Source: CAWBLP01 sp963789495 (GTDB taxonomy: Bacteria > Pseudomonadota > Alphaproteobacteria > Acetobacterales > Acetobacteraceae). From it: a stretch of 64,000 nucleotides of DNA. A program made the translations under genes and the position numbers. Positions 9,362 to 17,393 of this stretch are shown piece after piece (position 1 is the first letter of the stretch; each line of letters opens with the position of its first letter). The stretch lies in assembly GCA_963789495.1 (NCBI GenBank), contig CAWBLP010000012.1:410852-474851 (forward strand). Reading direction: 5' to 3'. Under the pieces are notes generated by a model, which did no database searches, had not been told where the DNA came from, and saw only the letters and a list, made by a program, of their open reading frames with translations.

Positions 9362-10301
9362 CGTAGCGCACCCTCGGGTCAAGCAGCGCATACAGCACGT
9401 CGACGCCGATATTCACCAGCACCAGCAGCGCGGTGGTGATCAGCAGCCCGCCCTGCACCATTGGATAATCGCGGTTCAGCACCGCCTGGGTCAGCAATTG
9501 GCCGATGCCGGGAATGGAGAACAGTGATTCGGTCACCACGGAGCCGGAGATCAGCAGGCTGACGATAATGCCGATCACGGTGGTGATCGGGATCAGCGCG
9601 TTCGCCAGCGCGTGTTTCACCACCACGCGGCGCCGCGGCAGGCCTTTGGCGCGGGCGGTGCGGATATAGTCCTGGCGCAACACCTCCAGCATGGTGGAGC
9701 GGGTGATACGCGCCAACAGCCCGGTGAGCAGCAAGGCCAATGAGATGGCGGGCATGGTCGAGGTGGCCAGCCAGCCGAGCGGATCGGTGGTGAACGGGAT
9801 GTAGCCGCCGGTGGGCAGCCAGCGCAGCTCCACGCCGATGAAGATGATCATCAGCAGGCCGAGGTAGAAATTGGGCAACGAAATCCCCAGCATGGCGAAC
9901 ATCATCGCGGCCTGGTCCAGCCAGCTGTTCTGGCGCAGCGCCGCGATGATGCCGCTGCCCAGGCCGAGGATCAGGGTGATCACCAGAGCGTAAATCGACA
10001 GTGCCACCGTGACCGGCAGGCGGTTCAGCGTGACTTGCGCAACAGGCTGACCCAGCAGCAGGGAGCGGCCGAAATCACCCTGCGCCAGATTGACATACCA
10101 GCGGTAGAGCTGCGCCGGCAGTGGCTCGTCCAGGCCGAGATCGTGGCGGATATTGGCGATCTGCTCCGGTGTCGCGCTGAGCCCGGCGATGGCGGCGGCG
10201 GGGTCGCCGGGGATCAGGTGGATCATGCCGAAGGTGATCAGGCTGACCATCAACAGGATCGGAACGGCACTGCCGAGGCGGCGAAGCACAATTCCGATCA
10301 T
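9351..10301 (-). CDS. Oligopeptide/dipeptide ABC transporter permease (DppB type)
   Basis: About 316 residues with six predicted helices. The N-terminus (RRLGSAVPILLMVSLITFG then HLIPGDPA) and the coupling loop DYIRTARAKGLPRRRVVVKHALANAL are diagnostic of DppB/OppB permeases. It precedes the DppC-type gene with an 11-bp overlap and follows the solute-binding protein across a 311-bp gap that is filled by a palindromic repeat element. That insertion-like gap could uncouple expression of the binding protein from the membrane components. Confidence 0.92.
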   Translation of the reverse strand: MIGIVLRRLGSAVPILLMVSLITFGMIHLIPGDPAAAIAGLSATPEQIANIRHDLGLDEPLPAQLYRWYVNLAQGDFGRSLLLGQPVAQVTLNRLPVTVALSIYALVITLILGLGSGIIAALRQNSWLDQAAMMFAMLGISLPNFYLGLLMIIFIGVELRWLPTGGYIPFTTDPLGWLATSTMPAISLALLLTGLLARITRSTMLEVLRQDYIRTARAKGLPRRRVVVKHALANALIPITTVIGIIVSLLISGSVVTESLFSIPGIGQLLTQAVLNRDYPMVQGGLLITTALLVLVNIGVDVLYALLDPRVRYDGA

Positions 10302-10328
10302 GCGATCGCCGCGCTGCGCGCTGTGAGG

Positions 10329-10568
10329 ATCGGGGCGTTGCCCCGAACCCCACCAGGGGGCTTTGCCCCCTGGACTCCCAGCAAAGGCTCAGCCTTTGCA
10401 ATCGAACTCTGTTTGGGGTGAGGAGGGGGCGTGACGGCCTCGGACCATACGATCATCATGACCGGCCCCCTGCCCACCCCAAACGAAATTGGTTCCAAGC
10501 GCCGGGCCCTTGGCGGGGTTTCAAGGGGCAGCGCCCCTTGATGGGGGTCCGGGGGCAACGCCCCCGAT
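10329..10568. repeat. Nested palindromic intergenic repeat, copy 1
   Basis: A roughly 240-bp element between the binding-protein gene and the permease gene. Its left arm begins ATCGGGGCGTTGCCCC and ends TGTTTGGGGTG; the right arm begins CACCCCAAACG and ends GGGGGCAACGCCCCCGAT, so the two arms are imperfect inverted copies of each other. Each arm also contains small hairpins of its own. The centre carries GACGGCCTCGGACCA. A second copy with the same arms and centre lies at 23145-23382. It has no coding capacity I would trust. It resembles a REP/BIME-like or MITE-like family; its mobility is inference. Confidence 0.85.
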
Positions 10569-10612
10569 CCTTGCCTGCACCCGGCACGACGATGGTCCGC
10601 AACGTGGGGACG

Positions 10613-12169
10613 CTATTGCGCGAACCACACATTGGCCATCCTGGGAATGCGGAACGGCACGAACCCCTTCACGTTCGACCGCACGCCCTGCACCTTGGTG
10701 AACGACCCGAAGGGCAGCGCATCTCCCTGCTCCAGGATGTATTTCTGCATGTCGGCGAAGGCCTGCTGCCGTCCCTCCGGGGTCGGCAGCTCGTTCATGT
10801 CCTTCCACAGTTTGTGGACCTGCGGGTCCTTCTGATAGGCGGAGCCTGGCGAGACGAAGAACTGCATGACCGCAAGTGCACCCAGCGCGGGCTGCGTGCC
10901 CCAGCCGGTGTAAAAATAGTTCCAGCCGCTGTCCGGGTGCTGCGAAAGCTGCACCGAGGTCGGCCAGTCGGTCACCTTCAGCTGTGCGTTCACGCCGATC
11001 GCCTGCAGCTCCTGCTGCATCACCAGCGCCGAGTTGTACATCGGTGCGTAGTCCTTGCCGACCAGCAGAACCACCGGCTCACCCTTGTAGCCTGATTCCG
11101 CCAGGTATTTCTTGGCGGTCTCGGCGTTCTTGATGTTGTAGGTGGCCTTGCCGGCGTCGCTGTAATCCGCCTGGTTGGGATATTGGAAGCCGACATTCAG
11201 CTTGTAGTTGCCGTCGGACGCGGCATCCATAATCTCATCCATGTCCAACACCGCCTGCACCGCCTTGCGGAACGCAAGATTGTTGGTAGGCGCCACCTGC
11301 GTGTTGGGCAGGCTGATCTGAATCCACCAGTTGTTCAGCGGCAGGATGGTGATGTTGGAGTCCTTCTTCATGTCCGGCTGCGATTTCGCCGGAATGTCCT
11401 CCACACCCTGCAACTCGCCGGTCTTCAGGCCGGCGACGCGCGCGCCGCCCTCGGTTACGATGCGGAAGGTAACCGTGTCGAAGCAGGCCTGCTTGTAGCC
11501 ACCGAAGCCGGTGCGCTGCTCGAAATTCGTGTTCGGCTTGTAGCCATCGTAGCGCTTCAGCTTGACGAAGCTGCCAGGTACCGACTGCACCAGCTGGTAC
11601 GGGCCGGTGCCGACCGGCTTGAGCTGCTGCGGCGGATCGTCCTTGTTCTCGGACGGGATGATGACGATCGGCACGCTGAAGGAACTGAGACCGATCAGGA
11701 AGGTCGGCTGCGCCTTCTTCATGTGGATGACGAAGGTCTGCGGGTCCGGCGCATCCCAGTGATCGACATTGGCGAACGCACTGCGCTCCAACCCAATCTT
11801 CGAGTAGCGATCGAAGGATGCCACCACGTCAGCCGACGTCATCGGCTTGCCGTTATGGAAATGCACGCCCTGCCGCAACTTGAACGTGTAGGTCATGTGG
11901 TCCGGCGTCTCGGTCATCGAGTCCGCCAGGTCCAGCATCGGGCTGAAATTCTCGTCGCGCGTCATCAGCGCTTCGTAGATGTTCATCGCGATGTTGCGTG
12001 TGGAGATGGTGGCCGACGTCATCTGGTCCAGGCTGTTGATGTTCGCTTCCTGGCCAAAGGTGAAGTCGCCGCCGACATGCGGGCACTTGAAGGGTTCCGC
12101 CAGAACCGGGGTGGCGCAAAACGCCATTCCGGCCAGCAGACCGGCTGAAGCCATGATCCCGCGTCGCAT
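10613..12169 (-). CDS. Oligopeptide/dipeptide ABC transporter substrate-binding protein
   Basis: About 518 residues from the ATG at 12169, preceded by an AAAAGAG-type ribosome site; the frame stays open to 12562 but that part is not protein-like. The N-terminus RRGIMASAGLLAGMAFCATPVLA is a clear Sec signal peptide. The mature protein has the SBP family 5 features: FKLRQGVHFHNGKPMTSADVV, VGTGPYQLV and TVTFRIVTEGGARVAGLKTGE. It captures peptide or amide-like substrates in the periplasm for the permease pair downstream. It is the first gene of the operon and is divergent from the dimethylformamidase-like gene. Confidence 0.92.
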   Translation of the reverse strand: MRRGIMASAGLLAGMAFCATPVLAEPFKCPHVGGDFTFGQEANINSLDQMTSATISTRNIAMNIYEALMTRDENFSPMLDLADSMTETPDHMTYTFKLRQGVHFHNGKPMTSADVVASFDRYSKIGLERSAFANVDHWDAPDPQTFVIHMKKAQPTFLIGLSSFSVPIVIIPSENKDDPPQQLKPVGTGPYQLVQSVPGSFVKLKRYDGYKPNTNFEQRTGFGGYKQACFDTVTFRIVTEGGARVAGLKTGELQGVEDIPAKSQPDMKKDSNITILPLNNWWIQISLPNTQVAPTNNLAFRKAVQAVLDMDEIMDAASDGNYKLNVGFQYPNQADYSDAGKATYNIKNAETAKKYLAESGYKGEPVVLLVGKDYAPMYNSALVMQQELQAIGVNAQLKVTDWPTSVQLSQHPDSGWNYFYTGWGTQPALGALAVMQFFVSPGSAYQKDPQVHKLWKDMNELPTPEGRQQAFADMQKYILEQGDALPFGSFTKVQGVRSNVKGFVPFRIPRMANVWFAQ

Positions 12170-12560
12170 ACTCTTTTCGCCTCCGAACCTGTGAGCAACC
12201 CCAGCAGACTGCTTGCTGCTTGGCACAAACCCTGCGGGTGCGACGTGCATGCCGTCAAGAGGAAGCTGTTCCCCAGAACGCGTGTGACGGGCAGCCACCA
12301 CTATGGACCGAAGATTTGACAGGATACTTGCATCCAGCACGGGAAATCCGGTCGGGACTGGCCGAGTATTCCAACCGGCCGCGGCGCGCAGACACGTCCG
12401 AGATGCGAGCGCGGTCCAGGATGCACGCGTCGATTCCGATAGGGCCGTTCGCCGCTGCTGGCTGGCTCTGCCCCGCGGGCACAGAAGCGTGATCGCCGCA
12501 AGGTGATTTGGTGATCGGATCAATTGACAGGACGCCCAGCGCAACGCAAGCCTCCGGGCC
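12170..12560. promoter_or_regulatory. Divergent intergenic region between transporter and amidase-like gene
   Basis: This 391-bp gap separates the leftward transporter operon from the rightward dimethylformamidase-like gene, so it must hold both promoters. Short open frames on both strands are low-complexity shadows. I could not pick out convincing -35/-10 pairs or an operator by eye; no regulator gene is adjacent. Confidence 0.4.
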
Positions 12561-14783
12561 ATGCCAAGCAGCGAAATGCCACTTACAGGCTATTTGGACC
12601 GGCTCTCCCGCCGCCCCGGCGAGCCGTTCACTGCGTATGTCAGCGTACGGGACGGCGGCCCCTATCGTGCCCGTCTGCTGCGCGTGCTGAGTGGCGATCC
12701 CAACCCCAGCGGTCCGGGCCTACAGTTCCAGGACCTGTCCGCGCGCTTCGACAGCGCGTTCACCGGACGCCGGCAAGCGATCGCGCTCGGCTCCTACGCG
12801 GTGGTCGATCGAACGCCGACCCGCGACGCCGAGGAGGCGGTCACCTGGACCGTCCTGGTGCAGCCGACCCGGCTGGACCGCAAACAGGTCGTGCTGGCCC
12901 ACGGCGATGCCGGGTGCAGCGTGGTTCTCGCGATCGATCCCGAGTTCGGCGCGACGGCGGAGATCGTCCTGCCAGAGAGTGTCCTGAGCATCTCCGCCGG
13001 GCAGCAATTGAAGGCGTCGTGTTGGTACCGGTTATGGCTCAGCGCCGATCCTGCCTCAGGGCGCTTCGCGGTCGGCCAGCAGGCATTGGACGGCAGCGGA
13101 ACCGACATTGCCCAGCGGGTGACCGATCAGCTTGCCTTGCCGACGGGCGGCCGCCTGTCGCTTGCCGCGGACATCACCGGCGGACCGTCCCCGGGCCAGG
13201 CGCCGCCGACCGCTGCATCCTTCGCGCAGCAGCATTTCACCGGCAAGCTGGAGGCACCGGCACTGCTGCGCGGGTTCGTGTCGGTATGGCACGAGCCGCT
13301 GGCAATGCCGGACGAGATCCAGCCTGTTGCAGCCTGGGATTTTTCCCAGGGCATCGACACCCAGACCATCCTCGATACCGGGTCCCAGGCCTGCCATGGC
13401 CGGCTGGTCAACCTGCCGGTGCGTGCCGTGGTCGGCGCCCGTTGGACCGGCAACGAAATGTGCTGGCGCCATGCGCCGCAGGACTATGCCGCCATCCATT
13501 TCCATGCCGACGATCTGGGCGATTGCGACTGGGAACCGGATTTCAGCTGGACCGTGCCGGACGACCTGGCGAGCGGCGCCTATGCGCTGCATCTGAGCTG
13601 CGCGACAGGCGAGGACTGGTTGCCCCTGTATGTGCTGCCGCGGCGCGAGGGTCCGTTCGCGCCGATCGCCTACCTGGCCGCCACCTTTACCTACCAGGCC
13701 TATGCCAATCACGCCCGCGGCAATACCGACGCGGCGTTTCAGGAGCGTGTGGCAGCATGGGGCGCCTATCCCCACAATCCCGACCAATATCCGATCTACG
13801 GCCGCTCTACCTATAACCGTCACCTGGATGGCAGCGGGATCTCCTTCTCGTCGCGGCGGCGACCGATGCTGACGATGCGGCCCGGCTATCTGACCTTCAA
13901 CGACGCGCGCGGCTCTGGGCTGCGGCATTATCCGGCCGATACGCATTTGCTCGCCTGGCTGGAGGCGCGCGGCTTCGCCTTCGACATCATCACCGATGAG
14001 GATCTGGACGACGAGGGCGCTGACATCCTGGCGCCGTATCGTGCGGTGATTACCGGCTCCCATCCGGAATACCACACGCCGGGCACGCTCGACGCCCTGA
14101 CGGAGTTCCAGCGGCAGGGCGGCAACCTGGCGTATCTGGGCGGCAACGGGTTCTACTGGCGCATTGCACGCGACAAGGCGATGCCGCATGTCATCGAGCT
14201 GCGCCGCGCGGAAGGTGGCATTCGTGCCTGGGCGGCGGAACCGGGGGAATACTACCACCAACTCGACGGCGGCTATGGCGGGTTGTGGCGCCGCAACCGC
14301 CGCCCGCCCCAATTGCTGGCCGGGGTGGGATTTTCCGGCCAGGGCCTGTTCGAAGGCACCCATTACCGCCTGCTGCCGACCGCGCGCGAACCGCGCTTCG
14401 CCTGGATGTTCGAGGGGATCGAGGGCGACATCCTGGGCGATTACGGTCTGTCCGGCGGCGGCGCCGCGGGGTTCGAGCTGGATCGCGCCGATACCTCACT
14501 GGGCACGCCGGATGATGCGGTGATCCTGGCCCGCTCGGAGGACCCGCCGGCTTCCGTGGTGACGGTACCGGAGGAACTGCTGTCGCATCTGTCCACCTGG
14601 AACGGCGAAGCGGTGGATGCGCTGCGCCGGGGCGAGATCGTCTATTTCGACACCCCGATGGGGGGCGCAGTATTCGCCGTCGGCTCAATCACCTTCTGCG
14701 GCAGCCTGTGGCGCAAAGGGTGGGATGGCCCGGTGTCCCGCCTGCTGGAGAACGTGGTACGTCGCTTCGCGCAGGAGTCATAG
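12561..14783 (+). CDS. N,N-dimethylformamidase large-subunit-like protein
   Basis: About 740 residues. The N-terminal half is a beta-rich region, including a concanavalin-like jellyroll around residues 150-260; the C-terminal part matches the dimethylformamidase beta-subunit family, with LGGNGFYWRI and WRRNRRPPQLLAGVGF. The known enzyme hydrolyses dimethylformamide to dimethylamine and formate using a mononuclear iron held by two Tyr and one Glu. Here the motif SHPEYHTP (His 501, Glu 503) and the Tyr-rich segment YPIYGRSTYN (from about 410) are plausible counterparts. No small (alpha) subunit gene is seen next to it, so the natural substrate may differ. The neighbouring peptide-type importer and LOG protein suggest uptake and breakdown of an amide. 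A second ATG lies at 12576. Confidence 0.72.
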   Translation: MPSSEMPLTGYLDRLSRRPGEPFTAYVSVRDGGPYRARLLRVLSGDPNPSGPGLQFQDLSARFDSAFTGRRQAIALGSYAVVDRTPTRDAEEAVTWTVLVQPTRLDRKQVVLAHGDAGCSVVLAIDPEFGATAEIVLPESVLSISAGQQLKASCWYRLWLSADPASGRFAVGQQALDGSGTDIAQRVTDQLALPTGGRLSLAADITGGPSPGQAPPTAASFAQQHFTGKLEAPALLRGFVSVWHEPLAMPDEIQPVAAWDFSQGIDTQTILDTGSQACHGRLVNLPVRAVVGARWTGNEMCWRHAPQDYAAIHFHADDLGDCDWEPDFSWTVPDDLASGAYALHLSCATGEDWLPLYVLPRREGPFAPIAYLAATFTYQAYANHARGNTDAAFQERVAAWGAYPHNPDQYPIYGRSTYNRHLDGSGISFSSRRRPMLTMRPGYLTFNDARGSGLRHYPADTHLLAWLEARGFAFDIITDEDLDDEGADILAPYRAVITGSHPEYHTPGTLDALTEFQRQGGNLAYLGGNGFYWRIARDKAMPHVIELRRAEGGIRAWAAEPGEYYHQLDGGYGGLWRRNRRPPQLLAGVGFSGQGLFEGTHYRLLPTAREPRFAWMFEGIEGDILGDYGLSGGGAAGFELDRADTSLGTPDDAVILARSEDPPASVVTVPEELLSHLSTWNGEAVDALRRGEIVYFDTPMGGAVFAVGSITFCGSLWRKGWDGPVSRLLENVVRRFAQES

Positions 14784-14785
14784 GC

Positions 14786-15607
14786 GTGCCGGACAACGCT
14801 GCCCAGAAGCGCGCCCACAGTTACCGGATGCCGATCGAGGACACCGAATTCCTGCTGCGCGACGAGATGCGCGACATCCGCTTCGCGCTGGAATACGCCA
14901 AGGCCGAACTGGCGCTGCGCGACTGGGGCATCCGCTCCACCATCATCGTGTTCGGCAGCGCGCGGACGCCAGCCCCCGAACAAGCCGAGGCAGCGCTGGC
15001 GGCGGCAACCAGCGCCGCGGAGCGCGGTGCCGCGGAGGCGATGGGCCTGCGCGCGGCACGCTACCAGGCGGCGCGCGAATTCGGCCGCATCGTGTCGGAG
15101 CGCGGCGGTGCCTTCGCCCCGCACCATCGCTGGCGCGACAACGTCATCGCCACCGGCGGCGGGCCGGGCACGATGGAGGCCGCCAATCGAGGAGCGTCCG
15201 AGGTGGGGGCGCCGAGCATCGGGTTCAACATCAGCCTCCCGCACGAGCAGGAGCCGAACCCATACACGACGCCGGAACTGACGTTCCGGTTCCACTATTT
15301 CGCAATGCGCAAAATGCACCTGGCGATGCGCGCCAACGCGCTGGTGGTATTCCCTGGCGGCTTCGGCACCATGGACGAGCTGTTCGAGCTGCTGACGCTG
15401 CGTCAGACCGGCAAGACGCCCACCGTGCCGATCGTGTTGTTCGATGAGTCCTATTGGCGCCGGGTGATCGATTTCGAGATGCTGTTGAGCGAAGGCATGA
15501 TCGCCGAGGACGACATGGCGCTGTTCGACTTCGCCGACACGCCGGACACTGCGTGGGATGCGTTACTGCGGCGCGGACTGACCGCGCATCCCACGGAGGA
15601 TCGCTGA
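14786..15607 (+). CDS. LOG-family (TIGR00730-type) protein, possible nucleotide phosphoribohydrolase
   Basis: About 273 residues from a GTG two bases after the upstream stop, so co-transcribed with the amidase-like gene. It has the Rossmann-like LOG fold signatures ATGGGPGTMEAANRG and FPGGFGTMDELFE, formerly annotated as lysine decarboxylase; characterised members release free cytokinin base from its ribotide, and others cleave AMP. The long variant seen here has an extra N-terminal helix region. Its last codons (RGLTAHPTEDR and the stop) form the first unit of a 75-bp tandem repeat that continues beyond the gene, so the C-terminus may have been shaped by repeat expansion. Confidence 0.85.
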   Translation: MPDNAAQKRAHSYRMPIEDTEFLLRDEMRDIRFALEYAKAELALRDWGIRSTIIVFGSARTPAPEQAEAALAAATSAAERGAAEAMGLRAARYQAAREFGRIVSERGGAFAPHHRWRDNVIATGGGPGTMEAANRGASEVGAPSIGFNISLPHEQEPNPYTTPELTFRFHYFAMRKMHLAMRANALVVFPGGFGTMDELFELLTLRQTGKTPTVPIVLFDESYWRRVIDFEMLLSEGMIAEDDMALFDFADTPDTAWDALLRRGLTAHPTEDR

Positions 15608-15799
15608 CCGCCACGCCGGCCGCTCGATGCGCGTGTCCGATCGGTCCGGACTGGCCGCGCCTTCCACGGAGGATCGCCGACCGCCACCGGGAGACGGCGC
15701 GGCGCGTGCCCCCGATCAGTCCGGACTGACGGCGCACCCCACGAAGGATCGCTGACTACCACCGGGAGACGGCTCGGCGCGTGCGCTCGATCGGTCCGT
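15577..15799. repeat. Three tandem copies of a ~75-bp unit at a gene end
   Basis: Units start at 15577 (73 bp), 15650 (75 bp) and 15725 (75 bp). Each runs from ACTG(A/G)C through CCACG(G/A)AGGATCGC to CGATC(G/A)GTCCG. The first unit contains the last codons and stop of the LOG-family gene; the other two lie between that gene and speE. All three units are similar but not identical, so the array is not recent. Confidence 0.85.
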
Positions 15800-15828
15800 A
15801 CTGGGCGGCAACACGTCGGCAGAGCGGG

Positions 15829-16698
15829 TCAGCGCGGCAGATGCTGCGCGATATAGGGCGGCAGATTGAACGCCCCGACATGGATTTCCGGCGTCCAATA
15901 GCGCGTCGTGCCCAGAATGCCCGCGGCCTCGGCACGGGCAGCGATGTCCTGCACCGAGACCGTGGTGAGAATGGCATCCTTCGCCGCGAAACCCAGTGTC
16001 ATGAAGCCGCCGACATAGGTCGGCACTGCGGCGACATAGGCCGTCACATGCGGAAAGAACTGCCGGCGCCGGGCACTGGTCTCCCGCAATTCATCCGCCT
16101 GCATGAACGGCACACCGCACTGATTCACCACGAGACCGTGCGACGTCAGCACGCGCGCACAGTTCTGATAGAACGCGTCGGTGAACAGCACCTCGCCGAC
16201 GCCGATCGGGTCGGTCGAATCAACGATGATCGCGTCGAAGGTGGCATCGGGCGCGCGCATCACGTAGTCGATGCCGTCGCCGACGATCACCTCGGCACGG
16301 CTGTCGTGCCATGCATCGCCGGCGATGTTGGGCAGGTGTTCCTTCGACAGGCGGATCACCTCGCCGTCGATCTCCACCATCACCGCGCGCTGCACGCCGC
16401 GATGTTGCAGCACCCGCCGCAGCACACCGCCATCGCCGGCACCGATGATCAGCACATTGGCCGCTGCGCCATGCGCCAGCAGCGGCACATGGGCCAGCAT
16501 CTCCTGGTAGACGAACTCGTCCGCCTCGGTGATCTGGATCACGCCGTCCAGCACCATGACCCGGCCATGCGAGGTGCTTTCGAAGATCGCAATGTCCTGG
16601 AACGCACTTTGCACGCGCGCCAGCTCGCGTTTCACCAGGAAGCGCTGGCCCCAATCCGGATACAGCGTCTCGTTGATCCAGCTGTCGGTCGCCATCAT
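15829..16698 (-). CDS. speE: Spermidine synthase (polyamine aminopropyltransferase)
   Basis: About 289 residues, the usual length. The N-terminal beta region carries YPDWGQRFLV and DGVIQITEADEFVYQEMLAH; the aminopropyltransferase core has VLIIGAGDGGVLRRVLQH (binding of decarboxylated S-adenosylmethionine), VEIDGEV and the catalytic DSTDPIG. It transfers an aminopropyl group from decarboxylated S-adenosylmethionine to putrescine, making spermidine and methylthioadenosine in the cytoplasm. It lies just downstream of speD on the same strand, with a 67-bp gap, so the two-step pathway forms one operon. Confidence 0.96.
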   Translation of the reverse strand: MMATDSWINETLYPDWGQRFLVKRELARVQSAFQDIAIFESTSHGRVMVLDGVIQITEADEFVYQEMLAHVPLLAHGAAANVLIIGAGDGGVLRRVLQHRGVQRAVMVEIDGEVIRLSKEHLPNIAGDAWHDSRAEVIVGDGIDYVMRAPDATFDAIIVDSTDPIGVGEVLFTDAFYQNCARVLTSHGLVVNQCGVPFMQADELRETSARRRQFFPHVTAYVAAVPTYVGGFMTLGFAAKDAILTTVSVQDIAARAEAAGILGTTRYWTPEIHVGAFNLPPYIAQHLPR

Positions 16699-16765
16699 CA
16701 GCCTCCACGCAGCAGCACGGCCCGGACCGGCGCCCGGGCCGCGTCATGCGCAACAGAACATTGGG

Positions 16766-17227
16766 TTACGCGATCAGGCCGCGCCGTTGCTCGCCGAGCT
16801 GAATGCCGCTGGGCTGGAAGGCGGCTTTCAGCACCGGCAGCGAGTTGTACGGATTGCAGGATCCGCACATGAAGATGTCCAGCGCGGCGAAATCGCGCTC
16901 TGGCCAGGTGTGGATCGAGATATGGCTCTCCGCCAGCACCAGCACACCGCTGACGCCACCATCGGGACCGAAATGGTGGAAATGACTGTGCAGGATCGTG
17001 GCGCCGGCCGCGTCCGCTGCATCCCGCAGAGCGGCGTCGATGCCGGCGGGATCGGTCAGATTCCGGGCGCCCCAGAAATCCAGCAGCAGATGCGTTCCGG
17101 CGAATTTCACGCCGTCGCGCTCCACGAAATAGTCCTTTTGGGCTTCCGGCCCGTGATGCTCCTGGTTGCTGCTCGGATCATCCGAGACCATCCCCAGTGG
17201 ATTGAGCGATGGGCTGAATGCGTCCAT
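16766..17227 (-). CDS. speD: S-adenosylmethionine decarboxylase proenzyme
   Basis: About 153 residues from the ATG at 17227, which has a strong AGGAAGGGGA ribosome site; an earlier in-frame start at 17275 is less likely. The motif LAESHISIHTWPE contains the autocatalytic cleavage site (Glu-Ser), where the Ser becomes the pyruvoyl cofactor. DIFMCGSCNP holds the conserved catalytic Cys. The class is the short prokaryotic form. It supplies decarboxylated S-adenosylmethionine to the adjacent spermidine synthase. Confidence 0.95.
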   Translation of the reverse strand: MDAFSPSLNPLGMVSDDPSSNQEHHGPEAQKDYFVERDGVKFAGTHLLLDFWGARNLTDPAGIDAALRDAADAAGATILHSHFHHFGPDGGVSGVLVLAESHISIHTWPERDFAALDIFMCGSCNPYNSLPVLKAAFQPSGIQLGEQRRGLIA

Positions 17228-17393
17228 CGAGTTCCCCTTCCTACCAGTAGATAGCCTGTTGGACGGTACGCGCAAAAACCGGCCGCGCGGCGTCCCCTGG
17301 GGCCAAGGTCGCGGAACATGGTGAAACAGAACCCGGCACGCAAGGGATTTGAGGCGGATTGGCCGAAAAAATGCGGTGGATTGGGCGAAAAAA

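Noticed and set aside
15231..15898. Minus-strand frames over the tandem repeat with repeated SVRAA and PSPGGSQRS-like segments
   Set aside because: The apparent protein repeats come only from the 75-bp DNA repeat; no start signal or domain.
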